This document shows positions 16,633 through 25,018 of a DNA stretch of 64,000 bases, in pieces (positions within the stretch are counted from its first letter, which is position 1; every line of letters begins with the position of its first letter). Source of the stretch: Geoanaerobacter sp964528055 (GTDB lineage Bacteria > Desulfobacterota > Desulfuromonadia > Geobacterales > DSM-12255); the NCBI GenBank assembly GCA_964528055.1, contig CAZGQM010000001.1, forward strand, positions 371,110-435,109. Direction: 5' to 3'. The position numbers and the translations under genes were made by a program. The notes under the pieces are model-generated. The model ran no database searches and was not told the origin of the DNA. It saw only the letters and a list, made by a program, of their open reading frames with translations.

Positions 16633-17498
16633 TGTTGAAAAATACCATTTCTCCTTTCGATGAAATGGTTGCTTATGAAACTTTGTGGGCATTGCCAAAT
16701 GAATCCCTGAAATCTATTTCGGAAACATTCAAAAGCAATAAAGTCTTGCCTAGTATGATTCTTGCTCAGAAAAACGACCTGTTTACCATCCCAAATTTGT
16801 CTGAAGAAATCAGAAAATATTTTTCAAATAAATCTGGCTTTTCGGTCTCCATTTGCGGAGACTTTCAATATCCTCACAAACTGCAGGATGCACGTTATCC
16901 GATTGAGCTGTTCTACTATAAGGGTGATATTGGGTTGCTTGAAAGCAGATGCATATCCGTTGTTGGAGCAAGGAAGTGCTCTGAGGACGGGAAGAAAAGA
17001 ACTAAAAGGCTCGTTAAGGGGCTAGTTGAAAACGGCTTTACAATCGTTTCAGGGTTGGCCCTTGGAGTAGATACAGCAGCCATGACTACTGCCATTGAAT
17101 GCGGCGGTAAAACAATAGGCGTAATTGGCACACCTATCGACCTTTATTATCCAAAGGAAAACCAGGAGCTGCAGAACAAGGTAGCAAAGGATTATTTACT
17201 AATAAGCCAGGTTCCATTTTATCGTTATGAAAAAGAGCCGTTCAAAACCAAAAGAATATATTTCCCTCAAAGAAACGAAACTATGGCTGCTTTGTCCGAG
17301 GCGACCATCATCGTTGAAGCTTCTGACACGAGCGGCAGTCTGACTCAAGCTAGAGCTGCTATTTCACAAGGCCGCAAGCTTTTCATTTTGAATTCCTGTT
17401 TTGAAAATACAGCGATAAGCTGGCCAAAAAAGTATGAAGAAAAAGGCGCTATAAGAGTCAATAACTTTGATGACATCTTAAAAGAGATGTCCATATGA
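16623..17498 (+). CDS. DprA/SMF-like Rossmann (SLOG-fold) protein
   Basis: This 291-residue protein has the DprA core: ISVVGARKCSEDGKKR, then FTIVSGLALGVDTAAM, GKTIGVIGTPID, YFPQRNETMAALSEATIIVE and the GSLTQARAAISQGRKLF segment. Canonical DprA loads RecA on single-stranded DNA during transformation. This copy is shorter than the usual 360 or so residues and lacks the C-terminal winged helix. It sits in an accessory operon, so it is probably a specialised SLOG-type protein, either sensing a nucleotide or nucleic acid or helping element DNA uptake. AGAGG precedes the ATG. It overlaps the recombinase by 10 bp and the phosphoribosyltransferase by 4 bp (ATGA). Confidence 0.85.
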   Translation: MQLMLKNTISPFDEMVAYETLWALPNESLKSISETFKSNKVLPSMILAQKNDLFTIPNLSEEIRKYFSNKSGFSVSICGDFQYPHKLQDARYPIELFYYKGDIGLLESRCISVVGARKCSEDGKKRTKRLVKGLVENGFTIVSGLALGVDTAAMTTAIECGGKTIGVIGTPIDLYYPKENQELQNKVAKDYLLISQVPFYRYEKEPFKTKRIYFPQRNETMAALSEATIIVEASDTSGSLTQARAAISQGRKLFILNSCFENTAISWPKKYEEKGAIRVNNFDDILKEMSI

Positions 17499-18106
17499 GT
17501 GGCTTTTGGAAAAAGATTGAACGAATCGGCCTGCAGAGTTTCCCTTGTCGGCTTGATGATACCGACATTTGCTATTACGCAAGGGAGTATACTCCAGGAG
17601 GCGGATATACTGCTTCTGAAGCTAACGACCTCATTCAAAACTTCAAGAAGCCTATGGATAGAGAAGGAAAGCCGGAATGGCGGTATAAGGATAACGCAAT
17701 AAGGCGGTTTGCGTTAGAATTGTCACAGCTCGATTTCACTGGAACAATTGTTACTTGTGTTCCCTCATCAAAATGCAAAACAGACCCGCTTTACGATAAC
17801 AGAATGGAAAAAACTTTTGGGTACCTCAGGCAGCATCAACCTTCAATTGTTATTGAGTATCCCTTTGAATTACGTGCAACAATTACCGCAGCTCACCTTG
17901 GCGGGCCACGGGATGCAGATTCCTTTTACGGAGGATTGAACTGGGTTGGACTTCAAACGACCCCAGTGAATAATGTTATTCTCATAGATGATGTTGTTAC
18001 GACCGGCAGCAAATTTAAGGCTTGTAAACGGATGATTCTTGAACACCACCCGAATGCTTCAGTCTTCGGAGTTTTCTGGGGAAGAACTGTTTGGCAAGAT
18101 TTTTGA
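17495..18106 (+). CDS. ComF-like phosphoribosyltransferase-fold protein
   Basis: The 203-residue protein carries a clear PRPP-binding loop, VILIDDVVTTGSKF (Asp165-Asp166), of the type I phosphoribosyltransferase fold, with an upstream strand IVTCVPSSK like that of ComF proteins. The N-terminal part has Cys at 18 and 26 (FPCRL and DICYY) but not a full ComF zinc finger. The substrate cannot be read from sequence. Its start overlaps the DprA-like stop as ATGA. A coupled DprA-like and ComF-like pair suggests that a competence-type module has been reused. Nucleotide signalling is an alternative. Confidence 0.75.
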   Translation: MSGFWKKIERIGLQSFPCRLDDTDICYYAREYTPGGGYTASEANDLIQNFKKPMDREGKPEWRYKDNAIRRFALELSQLDFTGTIVTCVPSSKCKTDPLYDNRMEKTFGYLRQHQPSIVIEYPFELRATITAAHLGGPRDADSFYGGLNWVGLQTTPVNNVILIDDVVTTGSKFKACKRMILEHHPNASVFGVFWGRTVWQDF

Positions 18107-18124
18107 TTTTAAAATGAGATTATA

Positions 18125-18757
18125 ATGGATGATTTAATCATCGATGAATCTGAAGAAGCACAGAAGCCATCTCAACCGCCCACTGCTGATTCTTCAATTA
18201 ACGAATATAGAAAACATCTCTGGGATGCTCTTAGGGCAGGACAAGAGCAATATGATAAATATCTCCTGACTCTTTCAGGTGGCGGGCTGGCAATTTCGCT
18301 TACCCTTATCAAAGATGTATTCAGCAAAACCCAATTAACGTGTCCTTCCACCCTAATCTTTTCGTGGGCATTTTTCTGCATCAGCATTACCTTTACGATT
18401 GCATCTTTTATGACAAGCCAGAAGTCCCTGAGAACCCATCTCGATAATTATGAAACATATATTGCCACAGGGAATGACGAGAAACTGAAAGCCCATAATC
18501 CCAATGAGACACTGACCAACTTTTTAAATTATGCGTCAGGTGTATGTTTCTTCATTGCCGTAGTAGCCACGATAGTTTTTGCGTCCATGAATCTAAACAG
18601 AGGTGTTTTTATGTCAAATGAGCATATGGAAGAGCTGAAAAAAGGATACAATGCCCCTTCAGCACCAACTCTTCAGCGAATCAATGAAGGCAATCCACCA
18701 CCAGCGCCAACACAGCAACAGCAGCCTAGTCAACCAGCTCCTACAGAGGGGAAATAG
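18125..18757 (+). CDS. Three-helix membrane protein with proline-rich GY tail
   Basis: This is a 210-residue protein with a soluble N-terminal helix region (NEYRKHLWDALRAGQEQYDK). Three predicted membrane helices follow at about 47-63, 77-97 and 137-157, then a disordered Pro/Gln tail from about 165. The tail contains KKGYNAPSAPTLQRINEGN and a PPPAPTQQQQ run, closely resembling the 47-aa peptide encoded next. An internal ATG (MSNEHMEE, at residue 163) preceded by AGAGG could also give the tail as a free peptide. It begins 18 bp after the phosphoribosyltransferase. It may be a membrane effector or anchor of the operon. No known family was recognised. Confidence 0.7.
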   Translation: MDDLIIDESEEAQKPSQPPTADSSINEYRKHLWDALRAGQEQYDKYLLTLSGGGLAISLTLIKDVFSKTQLTCPSTLIFSWAFFCISITFTIASFMTSQKSLRTHLDNYETYIATGNDEKLKAHNPNETLTNFLNYASGVCFFIAVVATIVFASMNLNRGVFMSNEHMEELKKGYNAPSAPTLQRINEGNPPPAPTQQQQPSQPAPTEGK

Positions 18758-18782
18758 CAGTTCTGTTCACAAAGAGGAATAT

Positions 18783-18926
18783 ATGGGAAAAACTCCATCG
18801 AATGATATCAATCGGGGATACACGCAACCGCAAGCGCCGAACACGGTAAAACCTGGAGCCGGGTATACTGCTCCGCCACCACCAACACAGCAGACTCCAG
18901 CACCGCAACCACCTTCACAAAAATAG
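18783..18926 (+). CDS. 47-aa proline-rich peptide
   Basis: This short gene has AAGAGG about 6 nt before its ATG and encodes a disordered peptide: MGKTPSNDINRGYTQPQAPN, then a second GY-type unit (GAGYTAPPPPTQQ) and a Pro-rich end. The INRGYxxP motif parallels the KKGYxAP tail of the membrane protein upstream. It lies 25 bp after that gene and 10 bp before the next, so it is firmly inside the operon. Function is unknown. A protein-binding tail or a substrate for modification by an operon enzyme are possibilities. Confidence 0.6.
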   Translation: MGKTPSNDINRGYTQPQAPNTVKPGAGYTAPPPPTQQTPAPQPPSQK

Positions 18927-18936
18927 CGAGGGGAGC

Positions 18937-19449
18937 ATGGTTTACATCGGGCATTTTTCTTTTGATGAAATCACCTATGAAGCCAGGTTCGGCCACTTCA
19001 CTTGTGTTGTTGAGGCAAAAAGTCCCGAAGAGGCGGAAAAGGGTTTCAGGAAACTCATCAAGGATATGAGGAAGAATAAGGCTCTGTTCAGCACTACCCC
19101 CATAGACATCTATCTTGATTCGTTCACTGAGGTTGGAGAAGTACCAAAGACGGGTTTGGTTTCATGTTTCTCTTCCTTTAGTGGAGAGAAGCGCGGGAGT
19201 ATAAGTACATACCTTCCTCACGAAGATAAGGGCACCTGTCAGGGCTTCTTTTACTATTCTGACGATAAACCCGAAATGGCCGTGCAAATGGATAAGACTG
19301 AGCCACAGGAAGTTGAACCATTCATCAGTTTTAAGCCAACGGCAGCACAAGAAAAAGCGATGCTCGCAAGAGAAGAATATGAGAGAATGAAATCCCGACC
19401 AGTGGTACCTGAGAAGCGAAAACCTTTTACAAGGAAGTCGCATTGGTAA
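18937..19449 (+). CDS. Hypothetical protein at the end of the DprA operon
   Basis: This is a 170-residue soluble protein. The first half looks alpha/beta (FTCVVEAKSPEEAEKGFRKL, then DIYLDSFTEVGEVP). The C-terminal third is helical and basic (AAQEKAMLAREEYERMKSRP, ending KRKPFTRKSHW). I recognise no family and no catalytic motif. A strong AGGGGAG site precedes the ATG by about 4 nt, and the gene lies 10 bp behind the 47-aa peptide. It is the last gene before the island-comM junction. Confidence 0.65.
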   Translation: MVYIGHFSFDEITYEARFGHFTCVVEAKSPEEAEKGFRKLIKDMRKNKALFSTTPIDIYLDSFTEVGEVPKTGLVSCFSSFSGEKRGSISTYLPHEDKGTCQGFFYYSDDKPEMAVQMDKTEPQEVEPFISFKPTAAQEKAMLAREEYERMKSRPVVPEKRKPFTRKSHW

Positions 19450-19468
19450 TCAGGCGTTGCCAGAATCC

Positions 19469-19482
19469 GAAGATATATCTTC
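19469..19482. repeat. 14-bp palindrome near the island end
   Basis: GAAGATATATCTTC is a perfect palindrome 20 bp after the last operon gene and about 190 bp before comM sequence begins. It could be a weak terminator stem or a recombinase site. Nothing else is recognisable from 19450 to 19667. Confidence 0.3.
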
Positions 19483-19667
19483 AAACTGTAAATTGAATTG
19501 AGATTTTTCCCATGGCTCAAACCCAAAACAAGCTAAATTACTTTCCAGGGTACCATGCGAAAGCGAACACATTAAAGATAAGTAAAATGATTTTTAACCG
19601 CTCTAGGGGTAAGGTGATTAACGGTAATATTGTAACTTTGAGAGGCAATATTGTTATTTCCCAGTCC

Positions 19668-20270
19668 GAATTCAAGAAAAATGTCCTCGAAGTCATGCGC
19701 CAGCCTCTGGAGGACGGCAGAGTCACCATCTCCCGCGCGCTCACTTCAATAACCTATCCATCGAGATTCATGCTGGTAACCGCAATGAACCCCTGTCCCT
19801 GCGGTTATCTGGGCGATCCGCAGCACTCCTGCTCTTGCACTCCGGTCATGATCCAGCGTTACCGATCACGCATCTCAGGTCCATTGCTTGACCGGATCGA
19901 CCTTCATATCGAAGTCCCTGCCGTAAAATACCGTGACCTGGCAGACCGCGCTGATGGCGAACCATCAGCATCAATTGCTTCAAGGGTCGAGAGCTGCAGA
20001 AATCTTCAGATTGAGCGGTTCAAAGGCACCAAAATTCACTGCAACGCCCAGATGCCGCCACGGTTTATCAAGAAGTTCTGCGAACCGGACGCTGGCGGCC
20101 ATAGACTGCTAGAAATAGTAACCGACCGTCTTGGCCTCTCCGCCCGCTCTTACACACGCATTCTGAAAGTGGCGCGAACCATTGCCGATCTTGAAGCCTC
20201 CGAAAACATCCGGGAGCAGCACCTGGCAGAGGCTATTCAGTACAGGAGCCTGGATCGGAAGACAGGTTGA
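19668..20270 (+). pseudogene. comM: comM (yifB) 3' fragment, 5' end replaced by island DNA
   Basis: From FKKNVLEVMRQPLEDGRVTI onward the sequence is the C-terminal 200 residues of the Mg-chelatase-like AAA+ protein ComM/YifB. It includes the zinc-type motif CPCGYLGDPQHSCSC and the C-terminal domain. Upstream of about 19668 the frame continues into unrelated sequence, so the N-terminal part with the Walker motifs is missing. ComM is a helicase promoting branch migration during transformation, so this copy must be inactive unless joined elsewhere. The last 224 bp are repeated at 56172-56395. The gene's own terminator is at 20396-20432. Confidence 0.88.
20047..20270 (+). repeat. Left 224-bp direct repeat (3' end of comM)
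   Basis: This stretch is identical to 56172-56395 except for two bases (GAACC/GCACC near 20082 and ACAGG/ACGGG near 20264). Both copies end exactly at the comM stop codon. They bound a 36-kb segment, as expected when an element integrates at the 3' end of a gene and carries a copy of it. Confidence 0.9.
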
Positions 20271-20395
20271 GAGCTGAAAAGAAGTTCAGCGTCAATCAGG
20301 TCGAAAATCTTACTATTATCAGCACGCACGCTACCCGGTACAGCAATTTTAAATACCTCAGAGGTTTATCCATATCCGATATCGTTCCAGCTCCG

Positions 20396-20432
20396 GCGCA
20401 CTGGTCATTCATGGCCGTGCGCTGGTTTTTTG
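20396..20432 (+). terminator. Rho-independent terminator after comM
   Basis: GCGCAC (20396-20401) pairs with GTGCGC (20417-20422), with extra GG/CC pairs inside, and is followed by TGG and TTTTTT. It lies 126 bp beyond the comM stop. The rest of 20271-20604 shows no gene; CATCCG...CGGATG (about 20578-20596) is a further small hairpin next to the 3' end of the minus-strand HD-GYP gene. Confidence 0.7.
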
Positions 20433-20604
20433 TATGTTGGTTCTGAGGTAATGATGAGTTGGCCTGGGAGTTAAATATACTGTTTGAATGAATAAGTAGG
20501 AGTTGAGGTTGAAGCCTCCGGTGGTCTTGATAGCTTGTATGAGCAAGCGGTCTCCAGAATCCCCTGCGTAGTTTCTCATCCGGAGTTTACGGATGTGAAA
20601 CTAA

Positions 20605-22656
20605 CTAATGTTCCTCAGGATCGGTGTAATCTGCATACTCCTGAGAGATCCGTAAAAACTCTTCATTACTTGCCATAAACGCAGACACGACATCAGGATC
20701 AAACATTTTTCCTGAGTTGCCAAGGATGTTTTCTCTGGCCTTTTCGTGAGATAACCCCTCTTTATAGACACGTCGACTGACCATCGCATCGTAGGTGTCG
20801 GCAAGGGACATCAGACGTCCGGCGAGCGGTATCTCCTCGCCGCGCAGCCCGTGAGGGTAACCGCTGCCATCCCATCGTTCATGATGCGATTCGATCATCT
20901 GACGGGCATAATGGAGAAAATCATGATGTTCCGGATGTCCGGTGCCGCCGATGGTTCGGGACAGCGCGTCCACCCCGATAAGAGTGTGACTCTTCATGAT
21001 GGTATACTCTTCATCCGTCAGATTCCCAGGTTTATGCAGAATGATGTCAGGTATCCCCACTTTTCCGATATCGTGCAGGGGAGCTGACTTTGCCAGCAGC
21101 ACAATGCTGGTTTCATCCAGGTAGCTGTGTTTAGGCATGGCAGCCAGTTGGCGGGCGAGAATCTCCACATAGCGTCGGGTTCGCAGGATATGGCCGCCGG
21201 TCTCTTTGTCCCGGGCTTCAGTCAGTGACGACATGCTGATAATGATGGTATCCTGGGCATCGATCAGGTCCAGTGTCCGCAGCCGGAGCTTGCGAGCTTC
21301 AATACCGTATTTCAGCAGGCTGAGAAACGTCATTATGACGATGGGTGTTGCCAGAGGAAGCAGAGGAGAAACGTACAGACCATGATGCACAAGAAGCTCT
21401 CGTGCTCCCCAGTAACAGCCGACCGTCCCGGTGATAACCGTAGCCAGTGAAAGCATGAATCCGGGACTGCTGAGCAGCCAGCTTCCCAGAATCCCGAGCA
21501 GTACAACTGCAGAAAGCTCCGCACCTCTGGCCCAGCCCGGACGGCTCATAAAGGTGCCGGACAGGATATTGTCAATTATCGTGGCATGAATTGCCAGACC
21601 GCTCAGTGAGTGCCCCGAAGGTACAAGATGCTGATCTCCCAGTCCTTTGGCCCATGGACCCACCAGGACAATTTTCCCGGCAAGCGGTTCTTTGCCTATG
21701 TCACCGGCAATGACGGCCCGGGAGGAATAGTAGGTGAACCCTCTCTTTTCGTCACGAAAATCGAGCAAAAGGTTGCCTTCTCTATCAAGTGGGATGATTC
21801 TTTCTCTCCAGATCAGAGATGATTCCTGGCCATGCCGGACAAGATGCAGCCTACGGTCTTGCGATGTAACAAGAAGGGCCGCCATCGCCAGGGAAGGATA
21901 CTCTCTGCCTTTGTAGGAAAGCAGCAGCGGAACACGGCGAAGTGCGCCATCACGGTCGTGTAGGGCATTGGTGAACCCCTCGGCTCTGGCAGCACGGGTT
22001 AGCTCAGGAATACCGCGGATCATTCCGGCAGGTTTTGGCCAGTCAGTATCGCTCCCGGCTCCTTTGAGCAGGATCATACCGGAGGGGATTGCCGGTGAGT
22101 GAGGGATGGCTGATTCAGGGAGAGCAGGGGAGAACGATGCATTGTCAGCGGCAAAGTTGAAATAATAGCCGAGAACCGTTTCCCCCCTGGCCATTGCAGA
22201 AGCAAGACGCATGGAGTTGCTGTCATCAGCTGTATCGGAATAGATTGCCGGAGCGGTTTCTCGATCACGCCGCCTCTCGGAAATAATAATCTCCGGCGAG
22301 GTGCGATCCGCTTCCGGCATCAGAATATCAAGGGCAACGACCCTGGCTCCCAGTTCATGCAGACGCTCGACCAGCCATGCCAGACGATAACGCGGCCAGG
22401 GCCACTGGCCATAGGCCGCAAGACTCTCATCGTCAATGCCTACCAGTACAGGGGCATCGGTCGAAGGGGGGCTAATGCGCCCGGACCGCATGAGATCGTA
22501 CAGGCGAAGCTCCGCCTGCTGAAGAAGGAGCGGCGGAAAGACAACGAGAAGCGAAAGCAGGAATGTCAGGGCAAGGCCGACGGAAAGCAGCAGGATTCGC
22601 CCTTCCCAGAGTGGGTTGAGACGCTTCTGCTGATTGTTGTATGGGGTGGTTGCCAT
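20605..22656 (-). CDS. CHASE2 sensor with HD-GYP phosphodiesterase domain
   Basis: This is a 683-residue membrane signalling protein. One N-terminal helix (about 20-45) is followed by a periplasmic CHASE2 domain (about 45-375, including VGIDDESLAAYGQWPWPR). Membrane helices follow at about 380-450, then a cytoplasmic HD-GYP domain. The latter has HDIGKVGIPD (about 528), HHERWDGSGYP (about 588-598) and LADTYDAM. HD-GYP proteins hydrolyse cyclic di-GMP. The catalytic HD and GYP residues are present, so it is probably active. It is the last of three minus-strand genes with OmpA- and FecR-like products, a recurring envelope-sensing set. Confidence 0.9.
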   Translation of the reverse strand: MATTPYNNQQKRLNPLWEGRILLLSVGLALTFLLSLLVVFPPLLLQQAELRLYDLMRSGRISPPSTDAPVLVGIDDESLAAYGQWPWPRYRLAWLVERLHELGARVVALDILMPEADRTSPEIIISERRRDRETAPAIYSDTADDSNSMRLASAMARGETVLGYYFNFAADNASFSPALPESAIPHSPAIPSGMILLKGAGSDTDWPKPAGMIRGIPELTRAARAEGFTNALHDRDGALRRVPLLLSYKGREYPSLAMAALLVTSQDRRLHLVRHGQESSLIWRERIIPLDREGNLLLDFRDEKRGFTYYSSRAVIAGDIGKEPLAGKIVLVGPWAKGLGDQHLVPSGHSLSGLAIHATIIDNILSGTFMSRPGWARGAELSAVVLLGILGSWLLSSPGFMLSLATVITGTVGCYWGARELLVHHGLYVSPLLPLATPIVIMTFLSLLKYGIEARKLRLRTLDLIDAQDTIIISMSSLTEARDKETGGHILRTRRYVEILARQLAAMPKHSYLDETSIVLLAKSAPLHDIGKVGIPDIILHKPGNLTDEEYTIMKSHTLIGVDALSRTIGGTGHPEHHDFLHYARQMIESHHERWDGSGYPHGLRGEEIPLAGRLMSLADTYDAMVSRRVYKEGLSHEKARENILGNSGKMFDPDVVSAFMASNEEFLRISQEYADYTDPEEH

Positions 22657-22669
22657 GGTTTCCGGAATG

Positions 22670-23335
22670 TTACCGTAAAATTATTTCAACCCGCCGGTTT
22701 CTTGGTTCAGCAATACCGTCAGGGGTGGGGATAAGAGGATTGCCCTTGCCGTGTGAGGAAACGGACATCTGATCGGCGGGCACCCCGATCTGGAGCAGCA
22801 GTCGTTCCACAAAAGTTGATCGGTCACGAGCCAGCTTGTTGTTGTACTCGTCCGATCCGACGGTATCTGTATGACCGCTGACGCGAATGGTGATCGCCTG
22901 CCGTCTCTTAATGGCGGCAATTACCTCTTCCAGGGCCTGGCGGGATTTAGTGGTAAGCTTTGTGGTTCCGGTCTCGAAGTACAGAATGAATTTTTCGGAA
23001 GGGAGCGGTTCAACGGCCAGGACATCGGCAAACGTAGCAGCGATGAACTTCTGGTCTGCCTCGGTAACAGAGGGTGCTACCTCTGACACCCCTTTGACGG
23101 TGATCATATCTCCCGGTTTTTCCAGAAGGCTTGTGCCGCCGGTTGTCCTCACGTCAGCTTTTCCGATCTGTCCGTTCGGGTCGGGCACAAGGATAATCGT
23201 CGTCTTCGGAGCGCTGTCCACAACAATGGTCTGCTTGGGAGCACAGCCGGCAACAAGGCACAGCAGCAAGGGAAAAACAGCTAATGCCGGCAGTTTGAGC
23301 CGATTTTGGCGGAGTGTCGAGATAATCCCTGGCAC
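22670..23335 (-). CDS. OmpA-like peptidoglycan-binding lipoprotein
   Basis: This 221-residue lipoprotein has a lipobox (VFPLLLCLVAGC), a linker, and a C-terminal OmpA domain. That domain has the peptidoglycan-binding elements YFETGTTKLTTKS, ITIRVSGHTDTVGS and EPRNRRVEI. The start chosen is GTG at 23333-23335, because AGGAG lies 7 nt upstream; the open frame extends 17 codons further without a site. It anchors to the outer membrane and cell wall. It lies 13 bp from the CHASE2/HD-GYP gene, so they are co-transcribed. Confidence 0.85.
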   Translation of the reverse strand: MPGIISTLRQNRLKLPALAVFPLLLCLVAGCAPKQTIVVDSAPKTTIILVPDPNGQIGKADVRTTGGTSLLEKPGDMITVKGVSEVAPSVTEADQKFIAATFADVLAVEPLPSEKFILYFETGTTKLTTKSRQALEEVIAAIKRRQAITIRVSGHTDTVGSDEYNNKLARDRSTFVERLLLQIGVPADQMSVSSHGKGNPLIPTPDGIAEPRNRRVEIILR

Positions 23336-23488
23336 GAACAATCTCCTGGATTGCAACCAGAGGAATTTATACCAATTCCATATCAAGGCCCTATCTTTGT
23401 GACTCTTCTTCGGGTGCTCAACGTACTGATATGGCAGACTCGCAGCCTCAATCCTCGCCTTGATATCATCCTTGATCTGGGATTGGCA

Positions 23489-23932
23489 TTACTCCTCAAT
23501 GGTGATCAGCAACTTTGTCCCTCGCACAGCAATGGTGGCATCGGGAACGATCAGTTGTACTGCATTTGGCGCGAGTTTTCCGATCATGCCGGAAAGATAG
23601 GAGAATGTGCCCTTGACCATCCGGGTAACAAGAGAGAATTTTCCCTCCTTCGGATCAAAGACAACATCGGTCAGTGAGAGTTCGCTGTTGGGACCCAGCG
23701 AGATTGTCGTATCATCGGTCAGGACAATACCCACAGCTCCAGGTTTGGCTGTCCGGACCAGATCCCCCTTGTACAGCAGCGTGCCTATCTGGAGCGGGAT
23801 TATGCGGCTCTCGCGGAGAACAGAAGCGGTCCCCTGCAAGGTCTGGATTTTTCCGATGGGACCTGAAGGGAGTGCGAATGCCGAAGATGCAATCATACTA
23901 AAGAAAAACAGTGAATAAATCAGGTCTCTCAT
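23489..23932 (-). CDS. FecR-domain periplasmic protein
   Basis: This 147-residue exported protein has a signal peptide (LIYSLFFFSMIASSAFA). A FecR-type domain follows: GKIQTLQGTASVLR, IGTLLYKGDLVRTAKPGAVGIVLTDDTTISLGPNS and KGTFSYLSG, ending IAVRGTKLLI. Such stand-alone FecR domains are common upstream of OmpA and CHASE2 genes and are thought to act in envelope sensing. The second ATG (23930-23932) gives a proper signal peptide and has GGTGG upstream. There is a 150-bp gap to the OmpA gene. Confidence 0.82.
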   Translation of the reverse strand: MRDLIYSLFFFSMIASSAFALPSGPIGKIQTLQGTASVLRESRIIPLQIGTLLYKGDLVRTAKPGAVGIVLTDDTTISLGPNSELSLTDVVFDPKEGKFSLVTRMVKGTFSYLSGMIGKLAPNAVQLIVPDATIAVRGTKLLITIEE

Positions 23933-24015
23933 GTTGCCACCAATAATTTGATAATAACATTTTAATAAATAATAGCTTCTCAATCGTTTCCGTCAATCAG
24001 AAGAATCAACCCCAT

Positions 24016-25002
24016 CTAGTTTAAAATCAGCCAGTTCACAAGCTGCAGAACTAGCGGGATGGTCAGCAAGCCGCCGAGCGTACCGACAGTGAGCATTGCG
24101 GAAGCTTTCTCGGGACAACTGTCGAATTTAACGTTAAGCAGATATGCCATGATAGGCCCCGGCATTGCAGAGTTGAGAACTATGACCGCCTCAGTTGTCC
24201 TGTGGTCGAGATGCACAAGAACATCAGCTGCTGCATCGTGCGGCATCACGCCGGTCTTGCGGAACAGGAACACAAGCAGAAAAGCAGTGGCAGGGCCGCC
24301 GATTGTCCTGAGCAAACCGCCGATAGCGCCGTCGGGCAGGTCTGATAGCTTTGATTCGTTAAGTGAGTAGCCGAAGGTGATGATCAGAAGCGGAATAGCG
24401 CCGTAGCCGATAACATCTATTGCCTTTTCCACAACGCCGAACAGCAGGGCAAACGTGCTGTCTCCGATGCCGACGGAGAGTTTTGCCGTGAGGATCCCCA
24501 GCACCATGGCCCACAGGGCGGGAATTTTTAAAATCTGCAGCAGGTTGGCTTTGCCGCTTACCAGGAACACCCCGAACGAATACATGAAGAGGATGTTGAC
24601 CATATGGAATATGACCGCCTTGGCAAGTCCCTCATTGCCGTAGAGAAGAAGGGAGATCGGGAGCGAAAGCGTGCCGGTACTCATGAAGATGATCGGCAGG
24701 TAGTAACCGTTCTCCTCAACGCCTGCCCGCTTTTTGCAAAACCAGGCAAAAGGAAACATTATGGCTATCAGGAAGATCACTGCTCCGCCAATGATGACCA
24801 TTTCCCTGGGGTCAAAGATCCGTTTGTGCATGGAGGCGTAGATCAGTGCCGGAGAAAAGACATAATAGATCAGGTTGGAAACTGTTTTCTGATGGACCGA
24901 CTTGTCCCAGCGCCCCAGCAGATAGCCGATAAAGGCAATTGCAAATGAGGGGATGATCGCTTTAAGGACGAGCAGCAGTTCCGGAGATATCAACGTATGC
25001 AT
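24016..25002 (-). CDS. AEC-family transporter
   Basis: This 328-residue, very hydrophobic protein has about ten membrane helices in two inverted sets of five, as in auxin efflux carrier (AEC) family permeases. IPSFAIAFIGYLLGRWDKS, near the N-terminus, and a C-terminal MTVGTLGGLLTIPLVLQL segment are typical. Bacterial members export or import small carboxylates; the substrate is not predictable here. It follows a paralogue (25019-26020) by 16 bp, so it is in one operon with that gene and the binding protein at 26020. Confidence 0.85.
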   Translation of the reverse strand: MHTLISPELLLVLKAIIPSFAIAFIGYLLGRWDKSVHQKTVSNLIYYVFSPALIYASMHKRIFDPREMVIIGGAVIFLIAIMFPFAWFCKKRAGVEENGYYLPIIFMSTGTLSLPISLLLYGNEGLAKAVIFHMVNILFMYSFGVFLVSGKANLLQILKIPALWAMVLGILTAKLSVGIGDSTFALLFGVVEKAIDVIGYGAIPLLIITFGYSLNESKLSDLPDGAIGGLLRTIGGPATAFLLVFLFRKTGVMPHDAAADVLVHLDHRTTEAVIVLNSAMPGPIMAYLLNVKFDSCPEKASAMLTVGTLGGLLTIPLVLQLVNWLILN

Positions 25003-25018
25003 GTAGAGGCACGACTCC

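Noticed and set aside
19668..19673. GAATTC at the comM junction and again at the DUF1499/methyltransferase joint (59360)
   Set aside because: I considered a cloning or ligation artefact. In comM, GAATTC is the natural Glu-Phe codon pair, and a 6-bp match at two places is weak evidence.
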